Shown: positions 33,702 through 43,807 of the stretch, piece after piece
How positions within the stretch are numbered: the stretch's first letter is position 1
How the letters are laid out: every line of letters begins with the position of its first letter
Assembly (NCBI GenBank): GCA_945862165.1
Contig: CAMAXI010000004.1
Location: forward strand, 124,001 to 188,000
Origin: Chryseobacterium gleum
Lineage (GTDB): Bacteria; Bacteroidota; Bacteroidia; Flavobacteriales_D; Crocinitomicaceae
Length of the DNA: 64,000 nucleotides
Reading direction: 5' to 3'
The notes under the pieces: model-generated
Told to the model about the DNA's origin: nothing
What the model saw: only the letters and a program-made list of their open reading frames with translations
Databases searched by the model: none
Translations under genes and position numbers: made by a program

Positions 33702-35330
33702 TCACTTCTTAACTGCAGCAAATTTGTGTTTCGATTTAGTAACAGGCGTAAATTCCTCCAACCCTTGGATGGTAAATGAGCCCCCTTCGTCTTCAAAATC
33801 AATTTTTATGTGATGCAGATTTTCTATCACGGTATGGTCTACTAGTTTACATGTAGAAACATCAAAAACTACATCCTCACTGCGTTTAAACCTATCAATA
33901 GATTTTTTGACTCCTACAAAATTGCTGAAAACAGCGCAACCTTTAACGATGATGGTATTTCCGTCAATGACTGTTTTTGCATTAAATAAATGTTTGATTG
34001 GTGAACCATTATATAAATGAATTAACAATTTGAATAAGATTCCTGCACCAATACCAACGAGTAAATCGGTAGATAAAGTAACAAGTATGGTTATGAGAAA
34101 AATACTAATTTGTTCGATGCCTATTTTTGCCATATGTCCAAATTCTTTTGGATTTGCTAATTTGTATCCAACACCGATTAACATGGATGCAAGTGCTGCA
34201 TTAGGTATATAATTGCTAAAGGAAACAGCAAAAATCAAAAAGATCAATATAAAGATTCCATGAAAGAAATTCGCCCAACGTGTTTTACCACCATTTGCAA
34301 CATTCACAGAAGAACGTGCCACCTCACTAATCATAGGTAAACCACCTAATATTCCAGCGACAATATTACCAATTCCAACGGCAATCAAATCTTTGTTCAT
34401 ATTGGATTTTCGTTTGAAAGGTTCTTGCATATCGATTGCCTTTACGGTTAATAAGGTTTCTAGACTTCCAACTAACGCAAACATAATTACATATTTAATA
34501 AATGTTCCGATTTGATGGTATCCTTCAAAACTAACACGTACCCCAAGTATGTCAAATAATCCTTTGTCAAAACTTACCAAGGGATTAAATGCTTTTATAA
34601 TTTCCCCGTTTTCCAAGTGTTCAGGTACGTTTTGCACACCTAAAACCATCGCTAAAGGAATGGATATTATCAACACAACAAGTGGAGCCGGTATCTTTTT
34701 TAAGAAATTAATTTTTAACATTGGCCATCCAAATACGATTACTAAACTTATTAATCCAATAAATGCAACTTCTTTATGCGCGAAAAAATGGACTAATGTA
34801 TCTGGTATCAATGCTAATAGTTCCAATGGTTCAACCATTGATTTTCCATCTACTGTCATTGGATTTACCCCTGCTAAAATATGAATCTGTTTACTGAAAA
34901 TGATTATTCCAATAGCAGCTAACATTCCGTGTACTGCAGAAAGAGGAAAAAAGTCACTTAATTTCCCCATTTTTAATAGACCAAACACTACTTGTATCAC
35001 TCCTGCAACCACGATTGCTCCTAACGCTAGGTGCCATCCTTTTTCTCCACCACCAAAATCCGTTACGGATCCAGCAACAATCACAATCAATCCAGCCGCT
35101 GGCCCTTTAATCGTTAATTTTGAGCCAGCTAGTAAACTTACGAGTATCCCTCCTACCATTGCAGTGATTAACCCATAGATTGCTGGAAATTCACTCGCTT
35201 TCGCAATACCTAAACTTAAAGGTAATGCTAGTAAGAATACCAAAAAACCAGATATTGCATCCGAACTAAAATTTTCTTTTAATCCGTCTATTCCATCTTT
35301 TGGTAAGTTGTTTTTGTTTTGAGTTTTCAT
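33702..35330 (-). CDS. SulP family inorganic anion (bicarbonate) transporter
   Basis: The 542-residue SulP/SLC26 protein has about 12 TM helices, LPLSLGIAKASEFPAIYG near 35-52, KGPAAGLIV near 75, and a C-terminal STAS domain (about 440-530, with DVSTCKLVDHTVIENLHHI). SulP proteins exchange bicarbonate, sulfate or chloride. Next to dabAB and two carbonic anhydrase modules, bicarbonate is the best guess. It is the non-fused paralogue of the SulP-CA protein at 29541-31703. A pair of direct repeats separates it from dabB upstream and a hairpin element follows. Confidence 0.92.
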   Translation of the reverse strand: MKTQNKNNLPKDGIDGLKENFSSDAISGFLVFLLALPLSLGIAKASEFPAIYGLITAMVGGILVSLLAGSKLTIKGPAAGLIVIVAGSVTDFGGGEKGWHLALGAIVVAGVIQVVFGLLKMGKLSDFFPLSAVHGMLAAIGIIIFSKQIHILAGVNPMTVDGKSMVEPLELLALIPDTLVHFFAHKEVAFIGLISLVIVFGWPMLKINFLKKIPAPLVVLIISIPLAMVLGVQNVPEHLENGEIIKAFNPLVSFDKGLFDILGVRVSFEGYHQIGTFIKYVIMFALVGSLETLLTVKAIDMQEPFKRKSNMNKDLIAVGIGNIVAGILGGLPMISEVARSSVNVANGGKTRWANFFHGIFILIFLIFAVSFSNYIPNAALASMLIGVGYKLANPKEFGHMAKIGIEQISIFLITILVTLSTDLLVGIGAGILFKLLIHLYNGSPIKHLFNAKTVIDGNTIIVKGCAVFSNFVGVKKSIDRFKRSEDVVFDVSTCKLVDHTVIENLHHIKIDFEDEGGSFTIQGLEEFTPVTKSKHKFAAVKK

Positions 35331-35393
35331 TTTTGTTTAATTTAAAGTTTTTAAATTTAGTTTTATTAGATTCGGCTCAGATAAACTACATTA

Positions 35394-35443
35394 AGTCAGA
35401 TTGAGCGGAGTCGAAAATCCAGTCAGATTGAGCGGAGTCGAAA
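35394..35443. repeat. Two direct 23-bp repeats (AGTCAGATTGAGCGGAGTCG type)
   Basis: Identical 23-bp units at 35394-35416 and 35421-35443 are separated by four bases. The second ends at the last base before the dabB stop codon (minus strand, 35444-35446). The motif TGAGCGGAGTCGAAA resembles the TTGAGCTTGTCGAA element near ruvC. Confidence 0.85.
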
Positions 35444-37312
35444 TCAACTGGATTTATGCGCAATCGAATGATACGTTTTTACATGCGGTCCTAAAAACAA
35501 GCGTGCATAAATTCTTACCAATGCTAATCCATCGACAATCAAACTGATTGCAAGGAATAGCGCTAAAAAATATTGGTCTTCCCGAATGGACGAAAAAACT
35601 AAATCTTCGCCAATCATCGTTGGGGTAATTGGAAATCCCGCCATGCCTAAACATGCTAAAAGAAATACAAACGCAATCGTAGGATATTCAAAGGTATGTC
35701 CCTGAAAACGCGCAAGCGTAATCCGTTTTTCTTTTTTAATCAATATACGAATAGCAGTAAATCCTACAGCTCCTGAAACTATAACACCAGATAGATACAT
35801 TGCAATGGTAGAAAAATGAATTTCAGAATTAATGGAGATAGCTAAAGCAATCCAAAAATGATTCATCATAACCATGAACCAGCTAAGTTGTACATTTCTT
35901 CGTTCGGTAAATGCTTTAATGACCATTAACAAACCAATAAATGCAAAGAATCCAGGTAGGTAATTTTCTAGAAAAACAGGGATTATAGACTTCCTGAAAA
36001 GTAGCAAAACTCCAGATACGTATATAGCAATAAAAAATACTAGTCCAAGTTTAAGTCGGAAAAATCGAAATTTTTGTCCGACCTTTTTTATTGGTGAAAT
36101 GAATAATTGATAGATAATCGTTTCTAAATTCCATTCTTTTAAACTCAGAATATAAAAGGAATATTCGATGCGTTTTGGAAAACTATCTTCAATCGTTTTT
36201 TCACGTGGTTCATAAGCGTACAACTGCTCTTTGATTTTATAACTCGCTATAGATGGAGAAATTAAAAGTTGGTAAGTTCTTAATAAAGCATTACCACAAA
36301 TATGAAACAAGGCTAAATTATCAAATCCAGTAACAATTTCTAAGAATATCAATCCAATTTGCGCGATGGAGGAGTAGGCTATCTGACTTTTAACGGATGT
36401 TTGAACTCTTGCCATCATACTTGCAACGAAACAAGTTAATACACCAAGGAAACCGATAATTACGCGTATTACTGTTTGATGCTCCCAAAATGGATGTGTT
36501 CGTAAAAGTAAAAACGCTCCAATATGTACCGATAACGAGCCGTAAAAAATTGCACTTGATGGAGTGGGACCTTCCATTGCCCTTGGTAACCAGGAAGAGA
36601 AAGGGAGTTGTGCCGATTTTACCAATGCAGCAACCAAAATCACAAAGGAAATAAAGAATCCTTCCCAACTGTGTTTTTGGAGTAAATGACTCACTAGTTC
36701 TGCATTATGCATTTTACCAAATGTCACATTCTCATGAAATAAATGGTGACTTAACCACATCGCAAGTATTAGCCCTATATCTCCAATACGATACAGTGAA
36801 AAAATCTTTAATGCGTTTTTTACAGGAAGGTAACGGTCTCTATAGAATGCAATTAATAGAAAGGAGGAAATACCTAAAAATTCCCAGCCAATAAATAGTG
36901 TTTCAAAATTACCAGACAAAATAATAATGTTGTATCCTAAATAAAACAACAATATCGTATTAAAGAAACGCTTGAATCCTTGTTCTCGGTGTAAATAAAA
37001 ACGACTATAATAGGTAATTAAAAATGTTAAAAATGCACCCATTAATAAAAATAAGGCAGAAACTCTATCAAAATATAAGTCAATTAAGAAATCGTATCCT
37101 TCTGTTTTATAGATAGAAAATTCCGCTAAATTAATATCCCTGTGACCGGACTTTAACCAGGCAATTGTAAAACCGATGGCAAAAGCTAATTGGATACTTA
37201 AAGTAACGAATGCTAAACGAGAAATAGCAAATTCATTCCTAGATGGAATCAATAGGCTGATTAGGTATCCTAACAAAGGAATCACTAAAAAATAATGTAA
37301 TAAATATTCCAT
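35444..37312 (-). CDS. dabB: DabB-type proton-conducting membrane subunit (NuoL-like)
   Basis: This 622-residue polytopic protein (about 15 TM helices) has the proton-translocating antiporter-like core: NTILLFYLGYNIIILSGNFETLFIGWEFLGISS (split here by helices), KSAQLPFSSWLPRAMEGPTPSSA near 238 with conserved Lys and Glu, and SIAQIGLIFLEI near 315. It abuts dabA by four bases, and such pairs form the Dab/MpsAB inorganic-carbon pump in which DabB couples the ion gradient. No other complex I subunits are present, arguing against NuoL of a respiratory complex. Confidence 0.92.
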   Translation of the reverse strand: MEYLLHYFLVIPLLGYLISLLIPSRNEFAISRLAFVTLSIQLAFAIGFTIAWLKSGHRDINLAEFSIYKTEGYDFLIDLYFDRVSALFLLMGAFLTFLITYYSRFYLHREQGFKRFFNTILLFYLGYNIIILSGNFETLFIGWEFLGISSFLLIAFYRDRYLPVKNALKIFSLYRIGDIGLILAMWLSHHLFHENVTFGKMHNAELVSHLLQKHSWEGFFISFVILVAALVKSAQLPFSSWLPRAMEGPTPSSAIFYGSLSVHIGAFLLLRTHPFWEHQTVIRVIIGFLGVLTCFVASMMARVQTSVKSQIAYSSIAQIGLIFLEIVTGFDNLALFHICGNALLRTYQLLISPSIASYKIKEQLYAYEPREKTIEDSFPKRIEYSFYILSLKEWNLETIIYQLFISPIKKVGQKFRFFRLKLGLVFFIAIYVSGVLLLFRKSIIPVFLENYLPGFFAFIGLLMVIKAFTERRNVQLSWFMVMMNHFWIALAISINSEIHFSTIAMYLSGVIVSGAVGFTAIRILIKKEKRITLARFQGHTFEYPTIAFVFLLACLGMAGFPITPTMIGEDLVFSSIREDQYFLALFLAISLIVDGLALVRIYARLFLGPHVKTYHSIAHKSS

Positions 37313-37316
37313 GACC

Positions 37317-39815
37317 TTATACTTTTGTTAGTTGATGCACCGAAATATTGGTATGACTTGATTCCACTAAATGTTCTAAATCATTACTGGTTTTTAATGC
37401 TGCATGTTGGGGTGTGTAGCTACTAAATTGATCTTTTTTAAATAAAAACAATTCTTTAGTTTCTGGGTGTATAACTACTAATTTAATCCAGTCATTTTGA
37501 TACCATTCAAATGTATTTGGTGCTTTTGCTAATACTTCAAGAACAATTTCAGGATAATGTTCGACGATACACATGAGACGTATCGGATCGTGGACTTCTA
37601 CCATTTGTTTGGGTAATCCAGGACGAATATCTCCTTCTATACCATTTGTAACTCCAAATAAACCAACAATATTATGAGGTAATTTAGAGCCAGATCCAAA
37701 TTTTTGATCATCTACTTTTGCAAAATAATACGCTAAATTTATCCCTCCACATACTGGCGTGACGGCATTCAAAATCGTTAATAAAAAGGTGCCTGAAGGA
37801 TCTTGTTTGTAGTTGTATGAATTCAAGAATGCACGTCTATCTAAGAAGATGTTTTTGGTCATCCAACGACCACCAACAATACACAATGAATTCGTAGCAT
37901 GGTCTAATTCTGGACGAGGTTCAAACAATGAAAAAGTACGTGTTTGTACTGCTTTATGTACTTTTTTTAATGATTTTGTAGTATCAATCGAAATAAATCG
38001 ACGCGATCTTTCTTTTGCATTCAATTCTAAAGCGCGATTGAAAACTGCTTGATTTTTTAAGTGCTGTTGTTGATTAAGTTCCGATAATTGAACAATATCA
38101 TAATACACCATTAAATCTTGCGCTGTATCATGAAGTCCACCAATAAACTGCGTATCTTCTGGAATATGAATTCCTCGTTCAGCTAAGATTTTTCGTACTT
38201 CTGAATGGTTCCCCATTAATGCTGCTAAACGCGCGTTTACAGAACCAGGTTTACAAGAACATGCGCCACAATCCATGGTGGAGTAATAGGCGTTGTTTGC
38301 ACTCGTAGATCCGTGACCAATCACATAAATAAGCGGCGCAAAATTATCGATTAAGCCAATACTTCTTAGCAAGCCCTCTATACGATCTGCCATTTCAATG
38401 GTCGTAAATCCGATCGTTAGTTCATGTTCCATCGTGTTTTCCCCTTTGTTCTCAAAAATAAGCGAACTAGTAGGACGCATGTGTTGAAATGAACTTACGG
38501 TTGTATTCCCATAACTTGGTTTGAAAATATATTTCAAGAGTTTAAATGCAGCCCAATATCCCATTGTTTGTGTCATTAACCATCCAATGAATAAACCATG
38601 ACTCTTACTGGAAAAACCGACTTCTTTTTTATGTTTGTAGGTATGCGCTTTTTCTAAAATCAGGTATTTAGGGGTAAGTGGTGCAGGACATAATTTGGTC
38701 AAATATTTTCCACCATCTGGTTTATAATAAAACTCAATATTAAAGAATCCTGCTGTACCATAGGTTTCTGCCTGTGGGTCGCATTTTTCAACATAAGTAC
38801 GAAATGAACATTCTCGGTCATCAATACAAAATAAGGATTGGAAACTCACATTTTCTTGGAGTGGTTCCGCTTCTTGTTTTGCTAGATAAAACAAAACATC
38901 ATCATAGTAAGACCATTCGTATGCTTCTTGCCATAATTTTAACACCTCTGCAATTTCCACGTTTCGCGTAGGTGCAAAAATATCTTTACCTGCATTTTTT
39001 GCAAGTAATCCTAATGCAGTCCATTGACCAGCATATCGGTCATCTAGGGTATCAATTTCTAACAATAATTCTAGAAAAATAAAATCCTCTAAATCAATTG
39101 CTCGTTTATCTAAAAGTACATGCGGATTTTTCTCTAAGTAGGAAACCATTCCCGACCAACCTTGGTGTTCAAATTGTTGATCAAAAATATATTGAAAGTA
39201 TAATTCTTCTTTACCAACCAGTATGTCTAACAATTCTTTAATTCCAATAGATTTGTTGGCTAATAATTTTTTTGCACGATTAGTCCGAAAGAAACTGGAG
39301 AAACTATTTTTTTCTAATTCAATCAAGGAGTTTCGTAATCCTTTTTTGTTTGCTGGAAAGTTCCAAATTGAAATACCTTGATCTAAATACGCTCCAACGA
39401 TTCTGAAAAGATGGAGGTGTACATAATTATCGACATCGATTTTTAAGAATTTTTTCCAAGCTTCCCGTAATTTTCCAACACGTGAATTTATTCGAATTTG
39501 GTAATCTTGATCAATTAATTTTTGTTTCCAAAAATTTAGATTCTCAGCACCTTTTTGGTCGATTAGCACTTTTTCGAGTACCTCCCTACGAATTTGTCCT
39601 TTTGCATAAAAGTCGCGATATTCATTCAGGTCTAAATACGTTTTATATCCAAAAATTTCGGAAGAACGTTTCATAGCCTCATGAAAAGGCAAGTCTTGAA
39701 AACAAGCTAATGTATTTAAAAAGATATAATCTTTTAAAGGTCCTTGGGTAGGTAAATATTTTTTAAGTTCTTGAACAGTAAATGTTAAATCAAAAGAACT
39801 TGATTTTTCTTCCAT
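37317..39815 (-). CDS. dabA: DabA-type inorganic carbon pump subunit (DUF2309)
   Basis: The 832-residue protein matches DUF2309/DabA. Its likely zinc site is intact: C330 and D332 in FCIDDRECS, H501 in VIGHGSTSA and C516 in TMDCGACSC. The His-to-Cys spacing of 15 equals that of the characterised Halothiobacillus DabA (H524, C539). DabA has a beta-CA-like active site that hydrates CO2 inside the cell, made unidirectional by coupling to DabB's ion gradient. It is the first enzyme gene of the locus and is preceded by a small acidic secreted protein. Confidence 0.95.
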   Translation of the reverse strand: MEEKSSSFDLTFTVQELKKYLPTQGPLKDYIFLNTLACFQDLPFHEAMKRSSEIFGYKTYLDLNEYRDFYAKGQIRREVLEKVLIDQKGAENLNFWKQKLIDQDYQIRINSRVGKLREAWKKFLKIDVDNYVHLHLFRIVGAYLDQGISIWNFPANKKGLRNSLIELEKNSFSSFFRTNRAKKLLANKSIGIKELLDILVGKEELYFQYIFDQQFEHQGWSGMVSYLEKNPHVLLDKRAIDLEDFIFLELLLEIDTLDDRYAGQWTALGLLAKNAGKDIFAPTRNVEIAEVLKLWQEAYEWSYYDDVLFYLAKQEAEPLQENVSFQSLFCIDDRECSFRTYVEKCDPQAETYGTAGFFNIEFYYKPDGGKYLTKLCPAPLTPKYLILEKAHTYKHKKEVGFSSKSHGLFIGWLMTQTMGYWAAFKLLKYIFKPSYGNTTVSSFQHMRPTSSLIFENKGENTMEHELTIGFTTIEMADRIEGLLRSIGLIDNFAPLIYVIGHGSTSANNAYYSTMDCGACSCKPGSVNARLAALMGNHSEVRKILAERGIHIPEDTQFIGGLHDTAQDLMVYYDIVQLSELNQQQHLKNQAVFNRALELNAKERSRRFISIDTTKSLKKVHKAVQTRTFSLFEPRPELDHATNSLCIVGGRWMTKNIFLDRRAFLNSYNYKQDPSGTFLLTILNAVTPVCGGINLAYYFAKVDDQKFGSGSKLPHNIVGLFGVTNGIEGDIRPGLPKQMVEVHDPIRLMCIVEHYPEIVLEVLAKAPNTFEWYQNDWIKLVVIHPETKELFLFKKDQFSSYTPQHAALKTSNDLEHLVESSHTNISVHQLTKV

Positions 39816-39884
39816 AATGAATTAATTTGATTAGGAATATTCAATTACAAACATTGATAATTCAATGCGAAGTGAATAGCGGAA

Positions 39885-40235
39885 TCAAATTAAAATATGT
39901 CTCACTTCCAGCCAGAGAGGTAGGGAAGTGTTTTTTTCGTTTTTGTGTTTGGAAAAATTTTGATTGGAAGTATTTTTGGTTACTTGTTCGTTAAATTCGA
40001 AGAAGTTATCTGAGGGTAATGTAAAATAATCGTTAGCAAAATCCTCTTCTTCTTCCTCCTCTTCTTCGTCTTCTAAAAACGAATTAGCATCATCAACGAG
40101 GTCGAGTTTGTAAAATTTGAGTGATTTGTCGGATTTAAATTGATTGGTTGAAAAAGCTTTCGCGGAATTAACATGTCCAAGAAGCAGTATCAAAACTGCT
40201 AACATGTTTATGATTCTACCGATTACTATTTTCAT
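39885..40235 (-). CDS. Small exported protein with acidic tract
   Basis: The 116-residue protein has a signal peptide (MKIVIGRIINMLAVLILLLGHVNSAKA split by cleavage after AKA). A Glu-only core (FLEDEEEEEEEEDF) follows, then a polar tail ending LPLWLEVRHILI. It is 69 bases upstream of dabA on the same strand and probably begins that transcript. Its layout parallels the acidic protein at 32387-32722. Function unknown; the tail may contact the outer membrane. Confidence 0.6.
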   Translation of the reverse strand: MKIVIGRIINMLAVLILLLGHVNSAKAFSTNQFKSDKSLKFYKLDLVDDANSFLEDEEEEEEEEDFANDYFTLPSDNFFEFNEQVTKNTSNQNFSKHKNEKNTSLPLWLEVRHILI

Positions 40236-40424
40236 CTACGAATTTTGAATACAAAGATAGTGTATAAACTCTAAATTAAAAGTTAATGCAAATACTTTAT
40301 CACGCATTATTCTTTGGAATTAATCTTTAAATTTCAACTTACCCAATTTTGCAGTAAATTGTCTCAGACTTTTGATTTCTTCAAAAAAATAATGTACTTT
40401 CAACGAGTAATATCCAAATTGCAC

Positions 40425-42680
40425 ATGCGTTTTTATTTATTGATTCTATTTCTACTAAGTTTCGGAAGTGTATTTACGCAAACAACTCCAGGTTTACCCT
40501 ATTCCATTTCCAAGCAAGTGCCACAGACTACTGAATTTTTAATCATGCCTTTGGTAAATGCAGAGAAAGAAATTACTAAAAATGAGCAGTCGAACTTACA
40601 TAATAGAGAGAAAGTCCAACAATATGGAAAAGTATTTGAGGTTGATTTAGATTTATTGAAATCAACAAAGAAAGATACTTTGGCGAATGGCGAATTGGTA
40701 TATCAACTTGGAATTACATGTCCAAACGCTTTGTCTATTAATCTGGTATTTGATCGTTTTCAGTTAAAGATGGGGAGTCGTTTGTATATCGTTGGAGTAA
40801 CAAGCAATCGCTATATTGGTGCATATACCAGTTTAAATAATTCGGAAGCAGCTGTTCTTGGGACAGAATTGGTGGAAGATTCTAAGATAATTATTGAACT
40901 GATCGAACCAAAGGAGAATTGGGGTTCTTCTAGTTTGTATGTTGGATCGGTGATTCATGGCTATCGTTCGTTAGAGGCATTAATTAAACGTAGTTTTAAT
41001 AGTTCAGGAATTTGTAATATCGATGTGAATTGTCCACAAGGAAAAGGGTTTGAAAAACAACGAAATGCTGTTGCTATGTTGATTAATAGCACGGGTGGAT
41101 TTTGCACAGGGACATTGATGAATACCACTGCAGGTCCTTTTAAACCTTATGTACTATCTGCCTACCACTGTGGGACAAATCCAGCTTCTTGGATATTTCG
41201 TTTTCGTTGGGAAAGTCCGGCTGATGGAGTGGATTGTGGAACATCTAAACCTTCTGTAGATGGTCCAAAAGATAGGTCTATCAATGGTGCTTCGTTGGTT
41301 GCTTCGTATAAAACTACCGATTTTATATTGTGTCAGTTAAATGCATCTCCTGCGCCGGAATGGGAAGTGGTATATGCAGGTTGGGATAAATCAGGTGTAA
41401 TACCGCAGGCAGGAACAAGTATTCATCATCCGATTGCGGATATTAAAAAAATATCTTTAGACTATAAACCATTGGTTGCAGAAGCATTTAATAAAGGGGA
41501 GCCCCGTAATCACTGGCGAACAAATTGGGACCAAGGAATAACGGAGTCGGGATCTTCTGGCTCACCCGTATTTGATCAAAATCACCGTGTTGTAGGACAA
41601 TTACATGGCGGGGATTCCGATTGTATATCCAAGTTTTTGACAGATTATTATGCGAAATTAAGTGAATCATGGAAAGGAGGAGGCACACCAGAAACGCGTC
41701 TGAGCGATTGGTTGGATCCAGTAGAGTCTAACATTGATTTTTTAGATGGTACGTCGTTCAATCAGTATGATCCATTTATCACTTACAACGCAACGAATTT
41801 GAAAGGTAATCTATGTTCGGACTCGTTAGTCCCGTATGTATTAATTACCAATGGAGGTTCAGATACCTTGAAATCTATCCAAATTCGTTATGCCTACGAT
41901 TCAGGTTCATTACAGAATATTTCATGGTCTGGAAAATTAGCATTGTATGAAACAGATACCGTACGTTTGCCCGCTGTAAAGTTTGCCAAAGGAGTACATA
42001 CCTTTAGCGCGACTTTATTTACAGATACGAATCTTGTCGATGCTGAAATAAATAATAATAGTGTTTATTCTACCTTTAAAATACTTCAAAATCCACGAAA
42101 ATATTATTTAGACCTACATCTAGATACCGAAGGGGATGAAAATGTTTGGTATTTGACAGATTCCACGAACAAAATATGGTATAAGGGTGGCCCATATATT
42201 CAAACATTAACAAAGCCTGTAAAAATTCAAGAAGTGTTTTGCTTGGAACCAAATTGTTATACGTTTTCAATTTATGATTTTGCTGGGGATGGAATGTATA
42301 TAAATGATACAAATGTTGGTTCTTACACATTAAAAGATGACTCATTGAAAGTAATTGCAAAGTTAGCACCCGAAAATGCCAAGTTTGCTTCTTCTGCTAT
42401 GCAGAAATTCTGTTTTGTATCCAGTGTAATAGAAGTTGACTTTGAAAATCAAATTCGTTTATTCCCGAATCCATCTAATTTGGATATCGTTCATATAACC
42501 GCAGACAATACTGATATTAAAAACATTGAAATTTATGCAATTACGGGACAGTTAATGCATAGTTATACCGTAAATGGAGACGCATTTGATGTTCCTATTT
42601 CCCAATTACAAGTTGGTATGTATTATGTGCGAATTGTTGGCGCAAGTTCTGAAACTACCAAACCTTTTGTACGATATTAA
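40425..42680 (+). CDS. Secreted trypsin-like serine protease with T9SS sorting domain
   Basis: The ATG at 40425 begins a signal peptide (MRFYLLILFLLSFGSVFTQ). After a propeptide, a chymotrypsin-fold protease lies at about residues 195-430: CTGTLMNTT, LSAYHCGT (catalytic His), TTDFILCQL (Asp) and ESGSSGSPVFD (Ser), similar to lysyl endopeptidases. CARDB/Ig-like segments follow. The C-terminal 80 residues (RLFPNPSN start, GMYYVRIVG) are a type IX secretion sorting domain. It should be exported and processed at the surface. hemW follows five bases later, so the two may share a transcript. Confidence 0.88.
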   Translation: MRFYLLILFLLSFGSVFTQTTPGLPYSISKQVPQTTEFLIMPLVNAEKEITKNEQSNLHNREKVQQYGKVFEVDLDLLKSTKKDTLANGELVYQLGITCPNALSINLVFDRFQLKMGSRLYIVGVTSNRYIGAYTSLNNSEAAVLGTELVEDSKIIIELIEPKENWGSSSLYVGSVIHGYRSLEALIKRSFNSSGICNIDVNCPQGKGFEKQRNAVAMLINSTGGFCTGTLMNTTAGPFKPYVLSAYHCGTNPASWIFRFRWESPADGVDCGTSKPSVDGPKDRSINGASLVASYKTTDFILCQLNASPAPEWEVVYAGWDKSGVIPQAGTSIHHPIADIKKISLDYKPLVAEAFNKGEPRNHWRTNWDQGITESGSSGSPVFDQNHRVVGQLHGGDSDCISKFLTDYYAKLSESWKGGGTPETRLSDWLDPVESNIDFLDGTSFNQYDPFITYNATNLKGNLCSDSLVPYVLITNGGSDTLKSIQIRYAYDSGSLQNISWSGKLALYETDTVRLPAVKFAKGVHTFSATLFTDTNLVDAEINNNSVYSTFKILQNPRKYYLDLHLDTEGDENVWYLTDSTNKIWYKGGPYIQTLTKPVKIQEVFCLEPNCYTFSIYDFAGDGMYINDTNVGSYTLKDDSLKVIAKLAPENAKFASSAMQKFCFVSSVIEVDFENQIRLFPNPSNLDIVHITADNTDIKNIEIYAITGQLMHSYTVNGDAFDVPISQLQVGMYYVRIVGASSETTKPFVRY

Positions 42681-42685
42681 TTACG

Positions 42686-43807
42686 ATGGCGGGTATTTAC
42701 ATTCATATTCCATTTTGTAAGAAGGCATGTACCTATTGTGACTTTCATTTTAGTACCACTTTTGAAAAATACCGGGAGGTAATGGTACGTGCTATTTGTA
42801 CAGAAATCAGTGCACGAAAAGATAGGATAGATGGCCAAGTGGTGGAAACCATTTATTTTGGCGGTGGAACTCCAAGTCTATTAACCTTGGAAGAGTTACA
42901 ATCTATACTAGATACGATTCATACAGAATTTGAAGTCCAATCGGAAGTAGAAATTACCTTGGAAGCAAATCCAGATGATATAAATGCTTCGAAAGCGCAG
43001 GAATGGGTTAGTGCAGGTGTAAATCGTTTGAGTATTGGGTTGCAGTCTTTTCATGCCGAATCCCTGGAATGGATGAATCGTGTACATACGGTTGCACAAA
43101 GTATAGCATGTATACCAATTGCACAGCAGGCAGGAATTCATAATATTAGCATCGATCTTATCTACGGATTACCAAACATGGATAACGAGGTATGGGTAAA
43201 AGAAATCCAAACCGCTTTACAATTAGGGGTACAGCACATTTCAGCCTATTGCTTAACCGTAGAACCAAATACCGTACTTTCTTCGTGGGTGAAAAAAGAG
43301 AAGATACAACCTGCAAGTAATGAACTTCAAAATGAACATTTTACGATTTTACAAAAGGAATTGTTAACAGCTGGATTTGAACATTATGAGATTTCAAATT
43401 TTGCACTTCCTAACTTTATTTCAAAGCATAATTCCAGTTATTGGAAAGGAGCAATTTACCTAGGAGTAGGACCTTCCGCGCATTCCTACGATGGAAAATA
43501 CCGTTCCTGGAATGTAGCAAACAACCAACGATACATCCAAGGGATCGAAAACAAACAGCCTGAATTTGATTTTGAGTTACTTACCAAAGAGAATCAATTC
43601 AATGAGTTATTATTAACCGGTCTACGCGCTAAATGGGGGGTAAGTTTGACACAGTTGGGTACCATTTTACCTTTAAACAAATCGTTCTTACAACAACTGG
43701 AAAACTTAGAGAAAAAAGGTTGGGTATTTTGCAATGAAAACATCGTATACCTTACCCAAGAAGGGAAGTCCTGGGCAGATAAAATTGCGCAGGATTTGTT
43801 TGTATAA
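42686..43807 (+). CDS. hemW: Radical SAM heme chaperone HemW
   Basis: The 373-residue protein has the radical SAM Cx3Cx2C motif CKKACTYCDF near residues 11-20, GGGTPSLL near 58, the SIGLQSF motif near 117, and the C-terminal HemW domain with SAYCLTVEPNT and HYEISNFALP. HemW binds heme and helps insert it into respiratory enzymes; it lacks the extra Cys of oxygen-independent coproporphyrinogen oxidase HemN. It closely follows the protease gene and precedes a 389-base gap. Confidence 0.93.
   Translation: MAGIYIHIPFCKKACTYCDFHFSTTFEKYREVMVRAICTEISARKDRIDGQVVETIYFGGGTPSLLTLEELQSILDTIHTEFEVQSEVEITLEANPDDINASKAQEWVSAGVNRLSIGLQSFHAESLEWMNRVHTVAQSIACIPIAQQAGIHNISIDLIYGLPNMDNEVWVKEIQTALQLGVQHISAYCLTVEPNTVLSSWVKKEKIQPASNELQNEHFTILQKELLTAGFEHYEISNFALPNFISKHNSSYWKGAIYLGVGPSAHSYDGKYRSWNVANNQRYIQGIENKQPEFDFELLTKENQFNELLLTGLRAKWGVSLTQLGTILPLNKSFLQQLENLEKKGWVFCNENIVYLTQEGKSWADKIAQDLFV

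Noticed and set aside
35444-37312. NuoL of respiratory complex I
   Set aside because: No other nuo genes are present and the gene abuts dabA, the usual partner of DabB.
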